Part shown: positions 45,456-56,765 of the stretch, one piece after another | How the letters are laid out: every line of letters starts with the position of its first letter | How positions within the stretch are numbered: position 1 is the stretch's first letter | From: Meghimatium bilineatum | Lineage: Eukaryota > Mollusca > Gastropoda > Stylommatophora > Philomycidae | NCBI GenBank assembly: GCA_034231615.1 | Contig: CM067322.1 | Coordinates: forward strand, 59,340,938 to 59,404,937 | Direction: 5' to 3' | Length of the DNA stretch: 64,000 bases | Program-made: the position numbers and the translations under genes | The notes under the pieces: model-generated | The model's database searches: none | What the model saw: the letters and a program-made list of their open reading frames with translations, nothing else | What the model was told of the DNA's origin: nothing

Positions 45456-46348
45456 TTTGTTTTTGTAAACAAACGAACTATGTTGATTGAACTAAAATTA
45501 CCGGCTACGCAAAAGAAATCTGAATGTAGAAAAACATCATTGAAAATGGTTGTAATTCAGAAAAAATTTGACGGATTTATATCGGCAGCTGAAAGCAGTC
45601 ATAACTGATTTGTAACATGTATTTAGCTGAACATCAGCGGAAATGGAAGCTAGTTTGGTCTGCTTTCATTTCCTCGGTTAGCCGGGTGAATATCGTTTGT
45701 TAACAATGGTGATATATTTTTGTTAAAAAAGGTGTGGCCACTATGGGCACCTATAGTCGCGGACAGCTATGGAAAATATATATTATCTTTTGATAATAGT
45801 CGCAGAGTGCTGTAAAGGTTAATAGAATAGATTTTGTTAAATTTATTCCATATTGAGCTCTGACATGGCTGTTTGTAATAATTTTGTATATTGTAAATCC
45901 CTCATCAAGGTCACCCATTGTCATGGAGATGAAGCTTAACACCACCAGTGGCTGAAAAACCAAATCTTGTCATCTATTCGTTCCATGAATAATAAATTGA
46001 CAGGAGATTTAAGTCCTATAATTTTTTTGGGACGAAAAGTTCCCAGCCAATTCAGATCTCATGCTTAAAACCTGTACAGCATGTCCATTTAAATGTATAT
46101 GACTACATCAAGTTAGACAAGAACTCCTCCCACCATGTCCATCTATTAAAAGACTATATGAAAATCTATCACAATTCAGGAAATATGCAGATTTTTAAAA
46201 CTGATACTTTGATACTTTGGGCTGTCAAGCCAAATTTGCAGCTCTGCATTAAAGAAGTGCATGGTAAATGTAAGAATTATTTAATCAACTATTTATGAAG
46301 TAATTAAGTTCTCGTTTTACAAATTACATTTTTGGAAATGTTTGTCAG

Positions 46349-46446
46349 AAACAAGACCCAGCACAATTTTTACGGATGTATGGACGACCAGCAAAAATTC
46401 ACTTGGATCAAGCAGTTGCAATAGCAGCAGAGGGACCGCAAAGCAT
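46349..46446 (+). CDS. CLASRP: CLASRP-like, coding exon 2
   Basis: The acceptor is TTTGTCAG and the donor GTATGT. The exon reads KQDPAQFLRMYGRPAKIHLD then QAVAIAAEGPQS and two bases of a Met codon (phase 2). The DPAQFL...GR..K.HLD..VA.AAE block is the start of the DRY_EERY domain shared by CLASRP and SFSWAP. The upstream intron (2071 bp) carries a MITE and a LINE derivative. Confidence 0.92.
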
Positions 46447-46504
46447 GTATGTTGCCATTTATTGTAGTGTACATGAAATTAGTGAGAAAGTGGTTATTTG
46501 TCTG

Positions 46505-46755
46505 CGTTCATTCTAAACTGCTGCAGATTATTGGATGTAGTCCATAGGACATCATACGTTGTTATAGTCTACAGCTCAACTGTGATATATGTTTATTTTA
46601 GCCTGATACTTCAGCATGGCTTTTATGTCACTTTGATCCTCTGTGGGATGGAACAGTCAACTCTATCTTCATAAATTCCTTATTCGTCTATTATGACCTG
46701 CATGGCAGATAACAACAGTGTCAATATTCTTTGCTCCCCCTATCAGGGGATTAAA
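46505..46755 (-). mobile_element. decayed SINE-A, CLASRP intron 2
   Basis: GCGTTCATTCTAAACTGCTG through GATGGAACAGTCAACTC to TTCTTTGCTCCCCC, minus orientation. It starts 58 bp after the donor at 46447. Confidence 0.7.
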
Positions 46756-46904
46756 AACATACACGTGAAAGTGGTTATAATTATTGTTATGAAATTTGTG
46801 AGAATATGGTTATAGTTGAGATGATGAAGCTTAGTGAGAAAGTTGCAATTATAATGATAATGAAATTAATGAGAAAGTGGTTATAATTTTAGTGTATATA
46901 TTCT

Positions 46905-47062
46905 TCTACTGCGTTCATTCTCAAACTCCCGCTGGATTTCTCTTGTAACAGGACAATGGTCCTACAAGATTTCCAGTTGAATGTAGTCTAGAGAATGAAA
47001 ATGTGCTGTGTCGCTGTTTAATTTGCGCCAATGGCCCGACACATCCGTCTTCGTCGGGTGAT
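46905..47062 (-). mobile_element. SINE-B, CLASRP intron 2
   Basis: TTCTACTGCGTTCATTCTC, CTCCCGCTGGATTTCTC, the palindrome region AGGACAATGGTCCT, and the end CCGTCTTCGTCGG. Confidence 0.8.
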
Positions 47063-47097
47063 TGCATTCAGATTATCAGTTCCTTGTGTTATCTAAG

Positions 47098-47312
47098 TCC
47101 ATAAGCAGAGTAAAGAATAGCAATACTGTGATCTGCTATGCATGTTGTAACTGGTGACTAAGGAAGTTTGATGGTGGGGGTTGGCTGTTCCATCCCATAA
47201 GTCTAAGTACTCAAAAGCCATGCTGAAGCTGAATGTGGCTGACTGAAATGTGCATTCTATTCTTTGGACAACTAACCAGCATGAATTTGAGAATGAACAA
47301 AGAATATACAAA
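47098..47312 (+). mobile_element. decayed SINE-A, CLASRP intron 2
   Basis: GAGTAAAGAATAGCAATACT through GGGGGTTGGCTGTTCCATCC to TTTGAGAATGAACAAAGAA, plus orientation. The end lies within 190 bp of the acceptor for exon 3. Confidence 0.7.
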
Positions 47313-47495
47313 TCAACAAATAACCTTTAAAGAAAAGAAGACCCTTATCAAGACCATTAGGAAAATAAAGAGAGTTACATGCATCAAGTTAACTAGATTT
47401 CTCATAAGGGAAGAAAATAATTAGCAAAATAAAATTCAAGTACATATTTTCTTTATCCTGTTTTTGTAAAAATATTTATTTCTTATTGTGTGCAG

Positions 47496-47594
47496 GATGC
47501 CATGGCAAGGAGACTTCAATAATATGATTGATAGGTTTGATGTTAGAGCAAATTTAGATCTGATTCCAGAGTACATCCATGACAGACACCGAAA
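47496..47594 (+). CDS. CLASRP: CLASRP-like, coding exon 3
   Basis: The acceptor is TTGTGTGCAG and the donor GTAAGT. The leading G completes Met, then MPWQGDFNNMIDRFDVRANL and DLIPEYIHDRHR follow, ending in two bases. MPWQGD..N.IDRFD.RA.LD.IP(D/E)Y is the most conserved stretch of the family. Confidence 0.93.
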
Positions 47595-47898
47595 GTAAGT
47601 AGAATTGTTATTATTATATTCAATGATATTTTGTTTTTCTGATATTTGTGAGTCACATTTTTTTCTAAATAATACTTATCAATCTAGAATTCAAGTAAAA
47701 ACCATCTAGGTTAGTGGAGAATTGGTTAACAAAACAGACTTCTTCATTTCAGACCATAAGGCAATCAGTGTCTTTCAGCAAAGTATATTGAAGATAAAAT
47801 TGGACTTAAAAAAACCTGTCGGTTAGAATATTGACATGGTGATATGATAACCATATGATATGACAGTAGTGCGAACAATAAAATATGAATGCCATGAT

Positions 47899-48193
47899 CT
47901 TCTTCTTCTGCGTTTGTTCTCAAACTCCTGCAGATTAGCAGGATGTAGTCCGGCGAACGGAATGTGTTGTGTCATGGTTTACAGCATTGCTGCGATATCT
48001 GCGCCTTTCGGCCTGACACATCCGACTTCAGCATGGTACAGCGACTTCAGCATGGCTTTGGGTCACTGACCCTTTATGGGATGGGACAGCCAACTCCATC
48101 CCATAACCTCCTTAGTCGCCTCTTATGACTTGCATGGAAGGTAAACAGTGTTGCTATTCTTTGCTCCCCATTTGGGCCCGGCAACGCACTGGC
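47899..48193 (-). mobile_element. SINE-A, near consensus, CLASRP intron 3
   Basis: A 12-bp target duplication GAATGCCATGAT (47887-47898, 48194-48205) flanks a 295-bp minus copy. It has a small internal duplication (CGACTTCAGCATGG twice near 48026-48055) and is otherwise close to consensus. Confidence 0.88.
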
Positions 48194-48257
48194 GAATGCC
48201 ATGATAAAAATAGTTTAGACATGTATTATGAGTAGAGATTGACTCATGAATACTGAT

Positions 48258-49158
48258 TTAACCTTTAGCAAGCCAGATTAAAAAATACGAAACGTCTCCC
48301 TGCCACCGGATTCTTTTTTGAAAATTTGTGTTATTGATGGTGACTGTTTTGAAAATGTGATAATTTTTTGGTTGTTAGAGATATTTAAATAATATTTGCA
48401 CATATAAATAAAGAATTGAATTATGCATATATTGGTGTAATTTATGTACGTGTGTGTGTGTGATACCAGACATATGAGAAAGTGGTAAAGACGTTTTTCA
48501 CAAAAAACATATATTTTATAACAAATAAAGAGGAAAAAAATAAGTAAAAAAAATAACTTACCTTACATATCGAATTCCTTGGCAACACTGTAAACTAAAT
48601 CACGCAAATTTGTTGTATTTATGTTCTTTCACTGCTAAATTATCAAAATATAGCCCGGGGAACTGTATAAAACTTGTAGATTTGCAGTAAAATCATTCTT
48701 TGAGCTTAGGCCTAGAGTTATTTTTTCTGCCACTTCAAAATAATCGATATCAAATGTACAAGTCCCCAAACCAACACGGCATTCTGTATATTCACTGCTG
48801 TGAAACTAAATAACCTAATAATTCATGATTCAAGCCACGATTCAATGTTATTTTATTCGAAATACGAAGAAATAAAGGTCTATAAAACCGATCCACCATC
48901 ATTGCATCGTACCGGTGTGCAGATGTGGTCAGATTAATTGCTCTTAAACTTTTACGAATAGCTAGCCATTCTCAAAAACGATCATTTCGGAAGTGAGGGA
49001 TGTACAGTCTTCGATTGCGCATGTCCCCAGCTATGTGCATGGACTGTGGTACGTGTAAATCTCACAATATTCTCCTTTAGTGGGACGGGCCGCCAACAGC
49101 GCGTGCCGCCATTTTGTTTTTCGGTGGCCGGAGTTGATATAGGCTTGGTGAAGGTTAA
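48258..49158 (+). mobile_element. intact TTAA MITE, 893 bp, CLASRP intron 3
   Basis: TTAA at 48258-48261 and 49155-49158. The ends are CCTTTAGCAAGCC and GGCTTGGTGAAGG. It is the best reference copy for the family nested at 39295-41076. Confidence 0.9.
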
Positions 49159-49554
49159 GAGCTGAGAGTTAATATGTGTGAAAGATATAAGGAATCGTGA
49201 ATGAGAACATTTTAACAGAAACTTGAGGAAATGAATTACAGTTGGGGGTTTAGTAATAGTACATACATAAAACACAATGTCAATCAACTTTACGATGAAT
49301 GTGCATGAGCATGAAAAAATACAAATAGCAGTATACAAGACAGTTTCAACCATAAGGTATTTTTTAAGAAAATACAAGATAAACAATGAACAAACAGTAA
49401 AAATAATGACACTCACAAAAGCATTAGTTAGGCGGCAGACATTTAACAGCAGAAACATCCAAGGTAGCAATGATGTATGTATACACAAGTATTGTCATAG
49501 ACACACACATTTAAAAAAAATTATGGGGAATGAGGAAAAAAAAACAACTATGCC

Positions 49555-50580
49555 TGATTGTTGCTGATCCAGTAGTCTATGGGCTCATGCCATTTGACCC
49601 AATGCCAGTGTGTGATATATGCATGTGTTTGTGAGCTATTGTTTTGTTTCATATATTGCATTCCATTTATCTGGTCTTGGAGGGAGAAGCATTTTCCTGA
49701 CATCATCCAGCACTGGACATTAAAAAAGGTGGTGGTCAACAGTTTCATAGTAATGAGTGCACAGCTGGTACCCTGGAATGTGTTGTGGTTCTATTCTGTG
49801 TATTTGACAGTGTATTGTAGATTGTGTATTCGCCTCCAGTGTACGATGGTTACCTTCTGCACATCTGTGGACTGTTAGCTGGGTGACATGTCTCTGAATG
49901 TCATTCCTGGTATAGGTAATTATGCCATGGTAGTTGGTGCACTTACAGGCATAGCTGGTATATCCTGACATATATAGCTCAGTGTCTTTATGTACAGTCT
50001 CCTGTAAGAGGGCCATATGTATTTTTTGAGTGTAGTAAATTAGCAAATTCTAGTTTTTTGTTTCTTATGCCACAGATGTTTAGTTGTAAAATATTGGATT
50101 TATGACAATCTTTGCTCTGCCGGTTCTCCCTCCAAAGTTTTCTAATTTTAATGTTTTGGTGCTCATGTAGATATTGACGTTGTTGTGTTGTGTGTGTCAG
50201 TATTTGCGTTGTTGTCTTTGATGCATTCCAGTAGTCAATATCTTGGCCAGAGCAGCCTGGTTACCTACTGCCTTGATAACTGAGGCGACATCTGACTCGT
50301 TTGTAAATGCTTTTTGTTGTAATGGCATTATAGTGCTAGGAAGTCTGGAATTTCGACCCAACCCAGAGCTAGAACCATAAAATAACTATCGCATTACCAC
50401 GAAGGTATTTTATACTTATGCACTGCTCTAAGGCAAGATAGGGCTCATTCCCCACCCCCAATTACCTGCTGGTTATGTTGAACTTCTCTATGGCTCCAGG
50501 TGTGCAACCAAATTTTCCAGGCAAACGGCTTGTCACGTCCTGAGTCACTGTTCTTTATGATGGGCCTCAGTCATTGGAAA
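49555..50580 (-). pseudogene. internally deleted LINE: 5' region and endonuclease start fused to 3' end
   Basis: Minus strand from 50580: a 5' UTR-like part, then IHMALLQETVHKDTELYMSG and YTSYACKCTNYHGIITYTRN. The LLQET..H and GI.T..RND pattern is the start of an APE-type endonuclease domain. After about 80 codons this changes abruptly into HIPGYQLCTHYYETVDHHLF, the C-terminal CxxC..ET..HHLF.C knuckle. The RT and RNase H regions are absent. Confidence 0.65.
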
Positions 50581-51320
50581 ACTATGTTGAAAAAAACAAA
50601 CTTTTGAATCTGTCTTGTATATTGTTATGTGTATTTTTTCTTACCCATGTCCTATATTCTGTGTGTTCATTGTAAAGCTTATTGACCTTGAGTTTTACGT
50701 ACAATCGTTATATATTTTTACAACAGCCTTGGTTATTATTGATTGGGGTTTAGTACAGAAAATTGTCAGGAACAAGGAGGAATGCCATACACAGGGTGTT
50801 ACAGACTGATAATATTCAATGCATACAATGATAGTTGATTCTGTGGTAAATATAAAGATAAATTGAGTTATAAATCAGTGTCGTAGTATGCTGTTTTATT
50901 TTACTCTTAAGTGCTGAGCTGTTTAGCCAGTGGTTGACCAGAAACCGCATGACTAATGTCACCTTCAAGCATGTATTCTATACCAGGGGTGCTATTCCTC
51001 TACCTTCCCAGAGTGGGATTCATTGTACCTATTTTATGTTTGACCATGATTTTGTTTGTTACAAACAAGTGACCACATGTGATAAGATATTCCCTGGTCA
51101 ACGAGAAAATGTCTTTGCAACTACACTACTGCAATTCTTGTTATTGATTCAGTAGATACAGGAATAGAAAGTATCAATGGTATGTTGTGTGTTAGTGAAC
51201 ATTAATTGAGATAGTATCAATTGGTTGGGTATGCTATGAATTTCAATGATATAACCAATTTATTTTAAAATTGATTTTATTCATTATTATTATTAGTATC
51301 TGACATCTGTTCTTCCATAG

Positions 51321-51400
51321 ATCCGAGTCCCATGATGAAGATGAGAGACTTGCTAACTATGAGCGGTATCGTACACTGGTTGAGAATGAAGCTTCTGGAT
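51321..51400 (+). CDS. CLASRP: CLASRP-like, coding exon 4
   Basis: The acceptor is TTCTTCCATAG and the donor GTATGT. The first base completes Lys, then SESHDEDERLANYERYRTLV and ENEASG follow, ending phase 1. NYERYR.LV.N is the 'EERY' part of the domain. The preceding intron (3726 bp) is the second largest and holds three repeat copies. Confidence 0.92.
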
Positions 51401-51764
51401 GTATGTACATTACAAGGCTACATTAGAATCAATTATTGATGCACTTTTTAATTTATACATTAATCTTTAGGTATAACAAACTAAATAAGATTTAAATGTA
51501 CATATTTTATTATAATTATCCATAGGTAAGTTTTCATGTTAACATAATTCAGTGATAGCTAATAGATAACTGACAAACACCTGTAAATCTGTAATATCTT
51601 GACATTGGGCCAAAGATCCCATGAGCCAATGGATCACTGAAGAAGTAGAAAAGGTAATGTATAAAAATTATAATTTGTTTATTGGCTGTATTTGGTCATG
51701 GGTTTGTTGTAACATTTTCAGAGAGTATTTGCTTTGTAAATAGTTATATTTCATTTGTTTTCAG

Positions 51765-51849
51765 TGAGTGAGGAACAATGTTTACATCAGATTTATCTGG
51801 ATGAACACTTTGGCACCATCAATAAGGGAAATGAAGAAGAAAAGAAAAA
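51765..51849 (+). CDS. CLASRP: CLASRP-like, coding exon 5
   Basis: The acceptor is TTTGTTTTCAG and the donor GTAAGT. It reads LSEEQCLHQIYLDEHFGTIN then KGNEEEKK and two bases. SEEQCL.QIY.DE is diagnostic. The preceding intron is only 364 bp. Confidence 0.93.
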
Positions 51850-52459
51850 GTAAGTTGTGTAAAATATTCATTCATGGGACAAATTAATAGCCAATAAGTG
51901 CCTATTCATGATATTGCTTGCATGCTTCCTTTCTTTGTATGTAATTCTTGTATTATGTTTCAAGCTCATATCGGTTCATTTATATTAACCGTTTTTTATA
52001 CTAACCAGAGGTTTCCTGGTGGGATTAGTAATTATCTGAACTTTCGGTAGTGTACTCCGGGTATACTCAAGCTCGTATTCTTTCAGCAAATTTATAAGAG
52101 TATGTATGCTGATAATTCCTGTGGCGCATTGATTGTATATTTTCTTAGCCCTAGCCATCCATCCTCTATCTTCCCGAGCAGTTCCAAACTCAAATTCAAT
52201 CTCTATATAACAGTCTCACCAACCATGGTGTTTTTGTACAACAGATGCATATATACGGAATTCACAATGTGTCCGTTCTCATCTGTCCTGACACCTGTGC
52301 TCTTGACATCAGTCTGGTGTGTAATATGTTAGTTCTAAAATGTTGTGGCATGTGTGTCAACAACAGAATGTTTGTTTCATTTCTTTATTTTTTTCAAGAA
52401 AAAAGTAGTTAATAATTTAATGTCATACTTCATGATGCTTTTGAGTTTTTAATTCTAGG

Positions 52460-53062
52460 TTGCTTTTTCTTCTGCATTCTCAAACATCTGCAATTAGCAG
52501 ACTGTAGCCCGAAGAATAGAATGTGTTGTGTCACGGTTTCCAACTGTTCAGTGATATCTGCGCCATTTGGCATAACACATTTGACTTCCGCATAGTATCT
52601 AGGTAATTTTGACCCATTATAAGATGGGGCAGCCAACTCTACCCTATGAAATCCTTAGTTATCTCTTACAAAATGAAGGTAAACAAAATTGTTATTCTTT
52701 GCTTCCCATTTATGCCTTGGCAATGCAAAGGCGGTTCAAGATTTTAATTGTAGTTGAGTTTAAAAAAAAATATTGATGCACGTATAAACATCTTCTGCAT
52801 TTGTTCGCAAACTTGTATTGGCTTGCAGTGCGTAATCCAAAGAACTGAATGTGTTATTTTATCATTTACAGCTTGGATGTGATATATGTGCCATTCAACC
52901 TGATACATCTAACATCAGCATACCTTTTTGGTAATTTTGACCTATGGGATGCAACCACTGGCTCCACCCATAAGTTTCATTAATCACCTCTAACAACACA
53001 TGGCATGCCACATTGTTTTTGATTCTTTTCTCTTCCTTCTGGTTTAAGCAATACATAAGCGG
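52460..53062 (-). mobile_element. two adjacent old SINE-A copies, CLASRP intron 5
   Basis: Copy one spans about 52463-52732 (TTCTTCTGCATTCTCAAAC to CTTTGCTTCCCATT). Copy two spans about 52792-53060 (CTTCTGCATTTGTTCGCAAA to the GCAATACATAAGCGG end). Both are minus-oriented and much mutated. Confidence 0.65.
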
Positions 53063-53119
53063 AAGATCTTTTAATATGTTGTACAAGGAAATACTGCATG
53101 AGGAAGGTATAAATAACTC

Positions 53120-53245
53120 ACTATTGGCCTATCGGACTAACCATTATGCAACATTAAACTCTCAGTAGATGACATGCCAATATAGTGAGGCTTTCCTCTT
53201 GGGGAAGCAACACGGCACTTCACCTATACAATTAATTTTATGAGT
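53120..53245 (+). repeat. interspersed repeat shared with 44915-45045
   Basis: A diverged copy of the short repeat described at 44915, followed by a T-rich run. Confidence 0.55.
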
Positions 53246-53754
53246 TTTTTTTTTTTCTCACTCTAAGTAGTAAGCTTCATAAAGCATTATACACTGCTGT
53301 GAGTTGGTCTTCTGTGTATGAAATAAAGCTTTCGAGAAAACACCCCAATTGCATATAGGAAGTAAGTTCTAATCGTTCGTAGTTCATGGAGATAGATACA
53401 ACAACAATAAAGAAAAAAGTGTCAGACTGACTTAGAAAATGGCAGTAGTATATATGTTGTATATAAGCAATGGGGACATAGCAAAGTTACTCAATGATTC
53501 TCTTTGAAATTATGGAACTGCAATCAAAGAAGAAGCTGTACAGGTAGACTGGAAATTTATAATAAAATATGGTAGTGGAAGTATGCATATGTTTATGTGT
53601 ATATAGTAAGACTTTGTAACCATCAGTGTGCATACTTTTCACAATCTGCTGAGAAAATTGAATACTCAAGGGTTTTTCTGATGTGTAGTGAAGTCATGTT
53701 AACCAGCAACTTTTTGATGATTTATCGATTTAATTGATACATATTGTGTTGTAG

Positions 53755-53879
53755 AAACTTGGACAAGAAAGCTGCCATAGGGTTTGTGTACGAAGGCAGT
53801 ACTCCAGTAGATAAAGACCAAGAGAATGAGGACAGTGAAGGAGAAGAGAGTGAGGAAGATTTAGAAACTGCGGATTTGG
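53755..53879 (+). CDS. CLASRP: CLASRP-like, coding exon 6 (acidic segment)
   Basis: The acceptor is TGTTGTAG and the donor GTGAGT. It reads KNLDKKAAIGFVYEGSTPVD, then a Glu/Asp/Ser-rich run (KDQENEDSEGEESEEDLETA) and ADL, ending with the first base of the Asp codon. K(K)A.IG(Y/F).YE.ST.V followed by an acidic stretch matches the family order. Confidence 0.9.
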
Positions 53880-53952
53880 GTGAGTTAAACAGTCTTTGCT
53901 TTCAAAACTATGTTCTTTTCATTGTTCATATTCAAATTTCTGCTAGTTAGAA

Positions 53953-54117
53953 GAATGTCTTCTTCAGCACTCATTCTCAAACTCCTGTTGGATCTCTCTT
54001 GTAGCAGAAACATGATCCTGCTAGATTTCCAGCAGGATTTAGTCCAGAGTATAGAAATACAGTGTCGTCATTTAATTTGCACTAATGGCCAGACACATCT
54101 ATCTTCAACGGGAACAG
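53953..54117 (-). mobile_element. SINE-B, CLASRP intron 6
   Basis: It starts 73 bp downstream of the exon 6 donor: TCTTCTTCAGCACTCATTC, CTCCTGTTGGATCTCTC, and the end TCTATCTTCAACGGG. Confidence 0.75.
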
Positions 54118-54281
54118 GATGTAATAGAATATATTTTGTCTACAGTTACTGCTAATCTGATATCTGCTCCGATACATTATGGGCAGCAGTGGTCACATTT
54201 TTGATGAAACAAATTACTTAACAAAATGAAATATCGATAAGACACATTTCACAATAGCTAAGATTACTAACGGATCCAGTG

Positions 54282-54367
54282 ATCTGCCTGCTACACAATG
54301 TGAGAGACCCCCCCCCCCCCCGATAGTTATCGGGGGGAGACAGATCTCGGTGCGTAGCATGCAGATT
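54282..54367. repeat. 86-bp foldback sequence with C14 tract
   Basis: ATCTGCCTGCTAC at the left pairs with GTAGCATGCAGAT at the right (12 of 13). The core CCCCCCGATA-GT-TATCGGGGGG (54316-54337) is a perfect 10-bp stem with a 2-base loop. The C run is 14 long (54308-54321). It lies in CLASRP intron 6. It could be a tiny foldback transposon or a structured RNA element. Confidence 0.75.
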
Positions 54368-54449
54368 GATTTGAGTTCAGGGAGGTCACAAAAGCTGAAT
54401 AAAAAATATGCATAATATTAAAAGTTGAAATCTGGTCACTCTTTCCCAT

Positions 54450-54640
54450 AATTAACCTCTGCTCTTTTTGGCATGACATATCTGACTTAAAAAGGCATTG
54501 TTTGGGGACTTTGATCTTCCATGGTGTTGAGTAGCCAAGCTTCTGTCAAACTTCTTAGTTTCTTCCTTCAACTTGCATGGTCAGTTCATTTTTACTATTT
54601 TTTTGCTCCTTTCTGGTCCAGCAATACAAGATGACCATCT
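54450..54640 (-). mobile_element. very old SINE-A fragment
   Basis: GGCATGACATATCTGACTT, AACTTCTTAGTTTCTTCC and GCTCCTTTCTGGTCCAGCAA follow the SINE-A head order with many changes. Confidence 0.45.
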
Positions 54641-54818
54641 TTATTGCCTGGTTCACACAAAGTAGTTAATGACTGAATTTTATCTGATATGCTTTATTTA
54701 TTTCTGAATTTCCTCTTCACATTCTACAATCAGTTTCCTATGCTTTGCACACTAAATAAGTAGGTAATTTGTCCCCATGAACCCCATCGAAGCCAGCTCC
54801 TTGTCGAGAAGATGAGGC

Positions 54819-54946
54819 TTAGTCCAGCCACCAGAGGCTGGAAACTAAGACTAGCCATGTCCTCCTAAAATCGAGCAAGACCAGAGTCTACCCTAGCAAG
54901 AACAGGTGCTGAAGACAGAGGCAACCAGCCAAGAGGTACACCACAG
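54819..54946 (+). repeat. interspersed repeat shared with 58310-58432
   Basis: Common blocks: AGACTAGCCATGTCCTCC with AGATTGGCCAGACTTATA, GACCAGAGTCTACCCTAGCA with GACCGCAGTATGTCCTAGCA, and GAGGTACAC with GAGGCACAC. An unclassified repeat family in introns 6 and 7. Confidence 0.5.
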
Positions 54947-55104
54947 CAATTATACATTTTCTCTTGTAAGCTAGTCTCCTGGGACACGTTTTTGCCCTCA
55001 TGCCATCACATGGAGGATATGTCTACAGCGTGGGTATCATTTTGGCATGGATATTGGTCACTGTTGGTGCGTTCTTCATTTTGTGAAGATGTGAATTTAT
55101 TTTT

Positions 55105-55262
55105 CAGTCCTGCCGAAGATGGATGGTTTGGGCAATTGGCGCAAATAAAAAGGCGATGCAACAATTTTCCATTCTCTGGACCACATCCTGCTGGAAATCT
55201 AGTAGGATCATTGTCCTGCTACAAGAGAGATCCAGCGGGTGTTTGAGAATGAATGCTGAAGG
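55105..55262 (+). mobile_element. SINE-B, CLASRP intron 6, sense
   Basis: TCCTGCCGAAGATGGATGG, GGCGCAAATAAAAAGGCGAT, GTTTGAGAATGAATGCTGAA and a GGAGAAG tail. It carries a sense AATAAA. Confidence 0.8.
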
Positions 55263-55749
55263 AGAAGACGAAGTTTGCAGTGAGATGTCTGCGTGGAGCC
55301 TGAAGATGGTGGTTTGCTGTAATTTATCAAGATTATGGATGTGGTTTTAATGATAGTTGCCTGTGCTGTGACCTCATTGTGTGTTTTAGTTTTGATGAGC
55401 GTTTCATATCCAGAAGACTCAAATTCTTAATGGTGTTTAATGCTTTGGGAAGAAGTTTACTACTCAGGGGTAGGGGGGTTTAAAAAACATTGTATAGAAA
55501 TATTGTGGGGCTTCACAAGAGAAAAGCCTCACAATATGGGCATGTCATCTACTAGATATCTGCTGTATAGTAATTGCTTATTGGTGAGACATTCAGACCT
55601 TCCACATGTGGGCATACTTTGATTAGAAGAGACAACCAATACAATACTAAATACTTACTTAAGTTTATATACTTAATTTTTTACTCTTTCAGACAAAAGG
55701 TTATAAATGATCGATTCATTGTTGTATTAAATCTCACTAGTGTGTTCAC

Positions 55750-55985
55750 AGGGTCTGAATGGTGCAAAGAATAGCAACAGTTTCATGCATGTTGTAAGAG
55801 GTGATTAAGGAGGTTTTGGGGTGGAGTTGACAGTCCCATTTCATGTAAGGTCCATGCTGAAGTCGGATGTCTCAGGCAGAAAGCCGCATACATTGCAACT
55901 AACTGTAAACCATGACATAAAGCATTTCATTCTCTGGGCTACTTCCTGCTAATCTGCAGGAGTTTGAGAACAAACGACAAAGAAA
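55750..55985 (+). mobile_element. decayed SINE-A, CLASRP intron 6
   Basis: GCAAAGAATAGCAACAGTTT through TGGGGTGGAGTTGACAG to GTTTGAGAACAAACGACAAA. Confidence 0.7.
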
Positions 55986-56197
55986 ATTATAAATCTGGAG
56001 CAGTTTCTGAAAGTTTGTCACTGTTTACAACTGAAGTGAATAATGTTCTGTGAGTTGGAGCACTTAGTTGAGTGATAAATGGGATTATTCTAGTATAATG
56101 GCAGAAGTTTTGCTAGATTTTGTATATTGGTTATAGATTGCTTTGTGCTCAAATAACTAAATTTAAGACAAACTGTTTAATATGTGCTAATTTTCAG

Positions 56198-56294
56198 ATG
56201 TGACAATTGATGTTGATGTATTAACACCTGAACAGATTGTTGATGTTAACTTCTGTGCTGCTCAATATGGCATGAAAGATGATGATTTTGTCAG
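56198..56294 (+). CDS. CLASRP: CLASRP-like, coding exon 7
   Basis: The acceptor is AATTTTCAG and the donor is the weaker GTAGAT. It reads DVTIDVDVLTPEQIVDVNFC then AAQYGMKDDDFV and two bases. The D(I/V).VDVD.L..EQ...N..A..YGM.D.DFVR pattern matches CLASRP. The unusual donor could allow skipping, but the next exon's phase fits inclusion. Confidence 0.9.
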
Positions 56295-56359
56295 GTAGAT
56301 TGATTTTACCGAATGTATTTTTAAAAAAAATATATTTTAAAATTTACCCTCCCCCCATG

Positions 56360-56530
56360 ATTTGCATAGAATAGCTATACTGTTTTCTGCCACTCATGTT
56401 GTAAGAGGCGACTATGGAGGTCTTTGGGGGTGGATTTAGTGTCAAAGTGATCTGAAGGCCATGCTGAAGGGAAAGAAAGACTAGGCAGAAAGACGCAAAT
56501 ATTGCAACAAAGCTGTAAACCATGACAATG
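56360..56530 (+). mobile_element. SINE-A fragment, CLASRP intron 7
   Basis: GCATAGAATAGCTATACTG, GTAAGAGGCGACTATGGAGG and GCTGTAAACCATGACA. It stops where MITE-like sequence begins. Confidence 0.6.
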
Positions 56531-56532
56531 TA

Positions 56533-56765
56533 TTAATCTTTAGAGCTCTCTGCTTTAGAAATGTGTAATTTTCCCTTGTCACTGCTTTCTTTTTTTGGTT
56601 TTGTGCATTATTATGGAGGGTATTTGGAAAACACAGTGACTTTTTTGTTTTTAGAGCTTTTTGTAAACATTTTTAAAATGGAAATAAAAGAATGGTTCCT
56701 GAATGTAATGTACATTTTATTGGTGTATGTGAGAAAATGGTGAAGATAAGAAATAAAAAACAAAC
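56533..56765 (+). mobile_element. decayed TTAA MITE left part
   Basis: TTAATCTTTAGAGCTCTCTG (TTAA 56533-56536) and the following GGTATTTGGAAAACACAGTG block resemble the left part of the MITE at 44504. The right end was not found; a LINE fragment follows. Confidence 0.5.

Larger units (their letters stand above)
44504..45822 (+). mobile_element. piggyBac-like MITE with inner insertions, CLASRP intron 1
   Basis: The left end TTAACCGTTACCACTCTG (TTAA 44504-44507) pairs with the right end CAGAGTGCTGTAAAGGTTAA (TTAA 45819-45822). The middle (about 44880-45455) holds a repeat shared with 53120-53245 and a LINE derivative. The right half contains open but unrecognised sequence. Confidence 0.7.

Noticed and set aside
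49277..49567. Plus-strand 96-codon and overlapping minus-strand 168-codon frames
   Set aside because: The minus frame runs into the MITE at 48258-49158; neither shows motifs, and both lie in a CLASRP intron.
52102..52332. 76-codon frame as an additional CLASRP exon
   Set aside because: No acceptor/donor pair in phase; exons 5 and 6 already join correctly to match the family.
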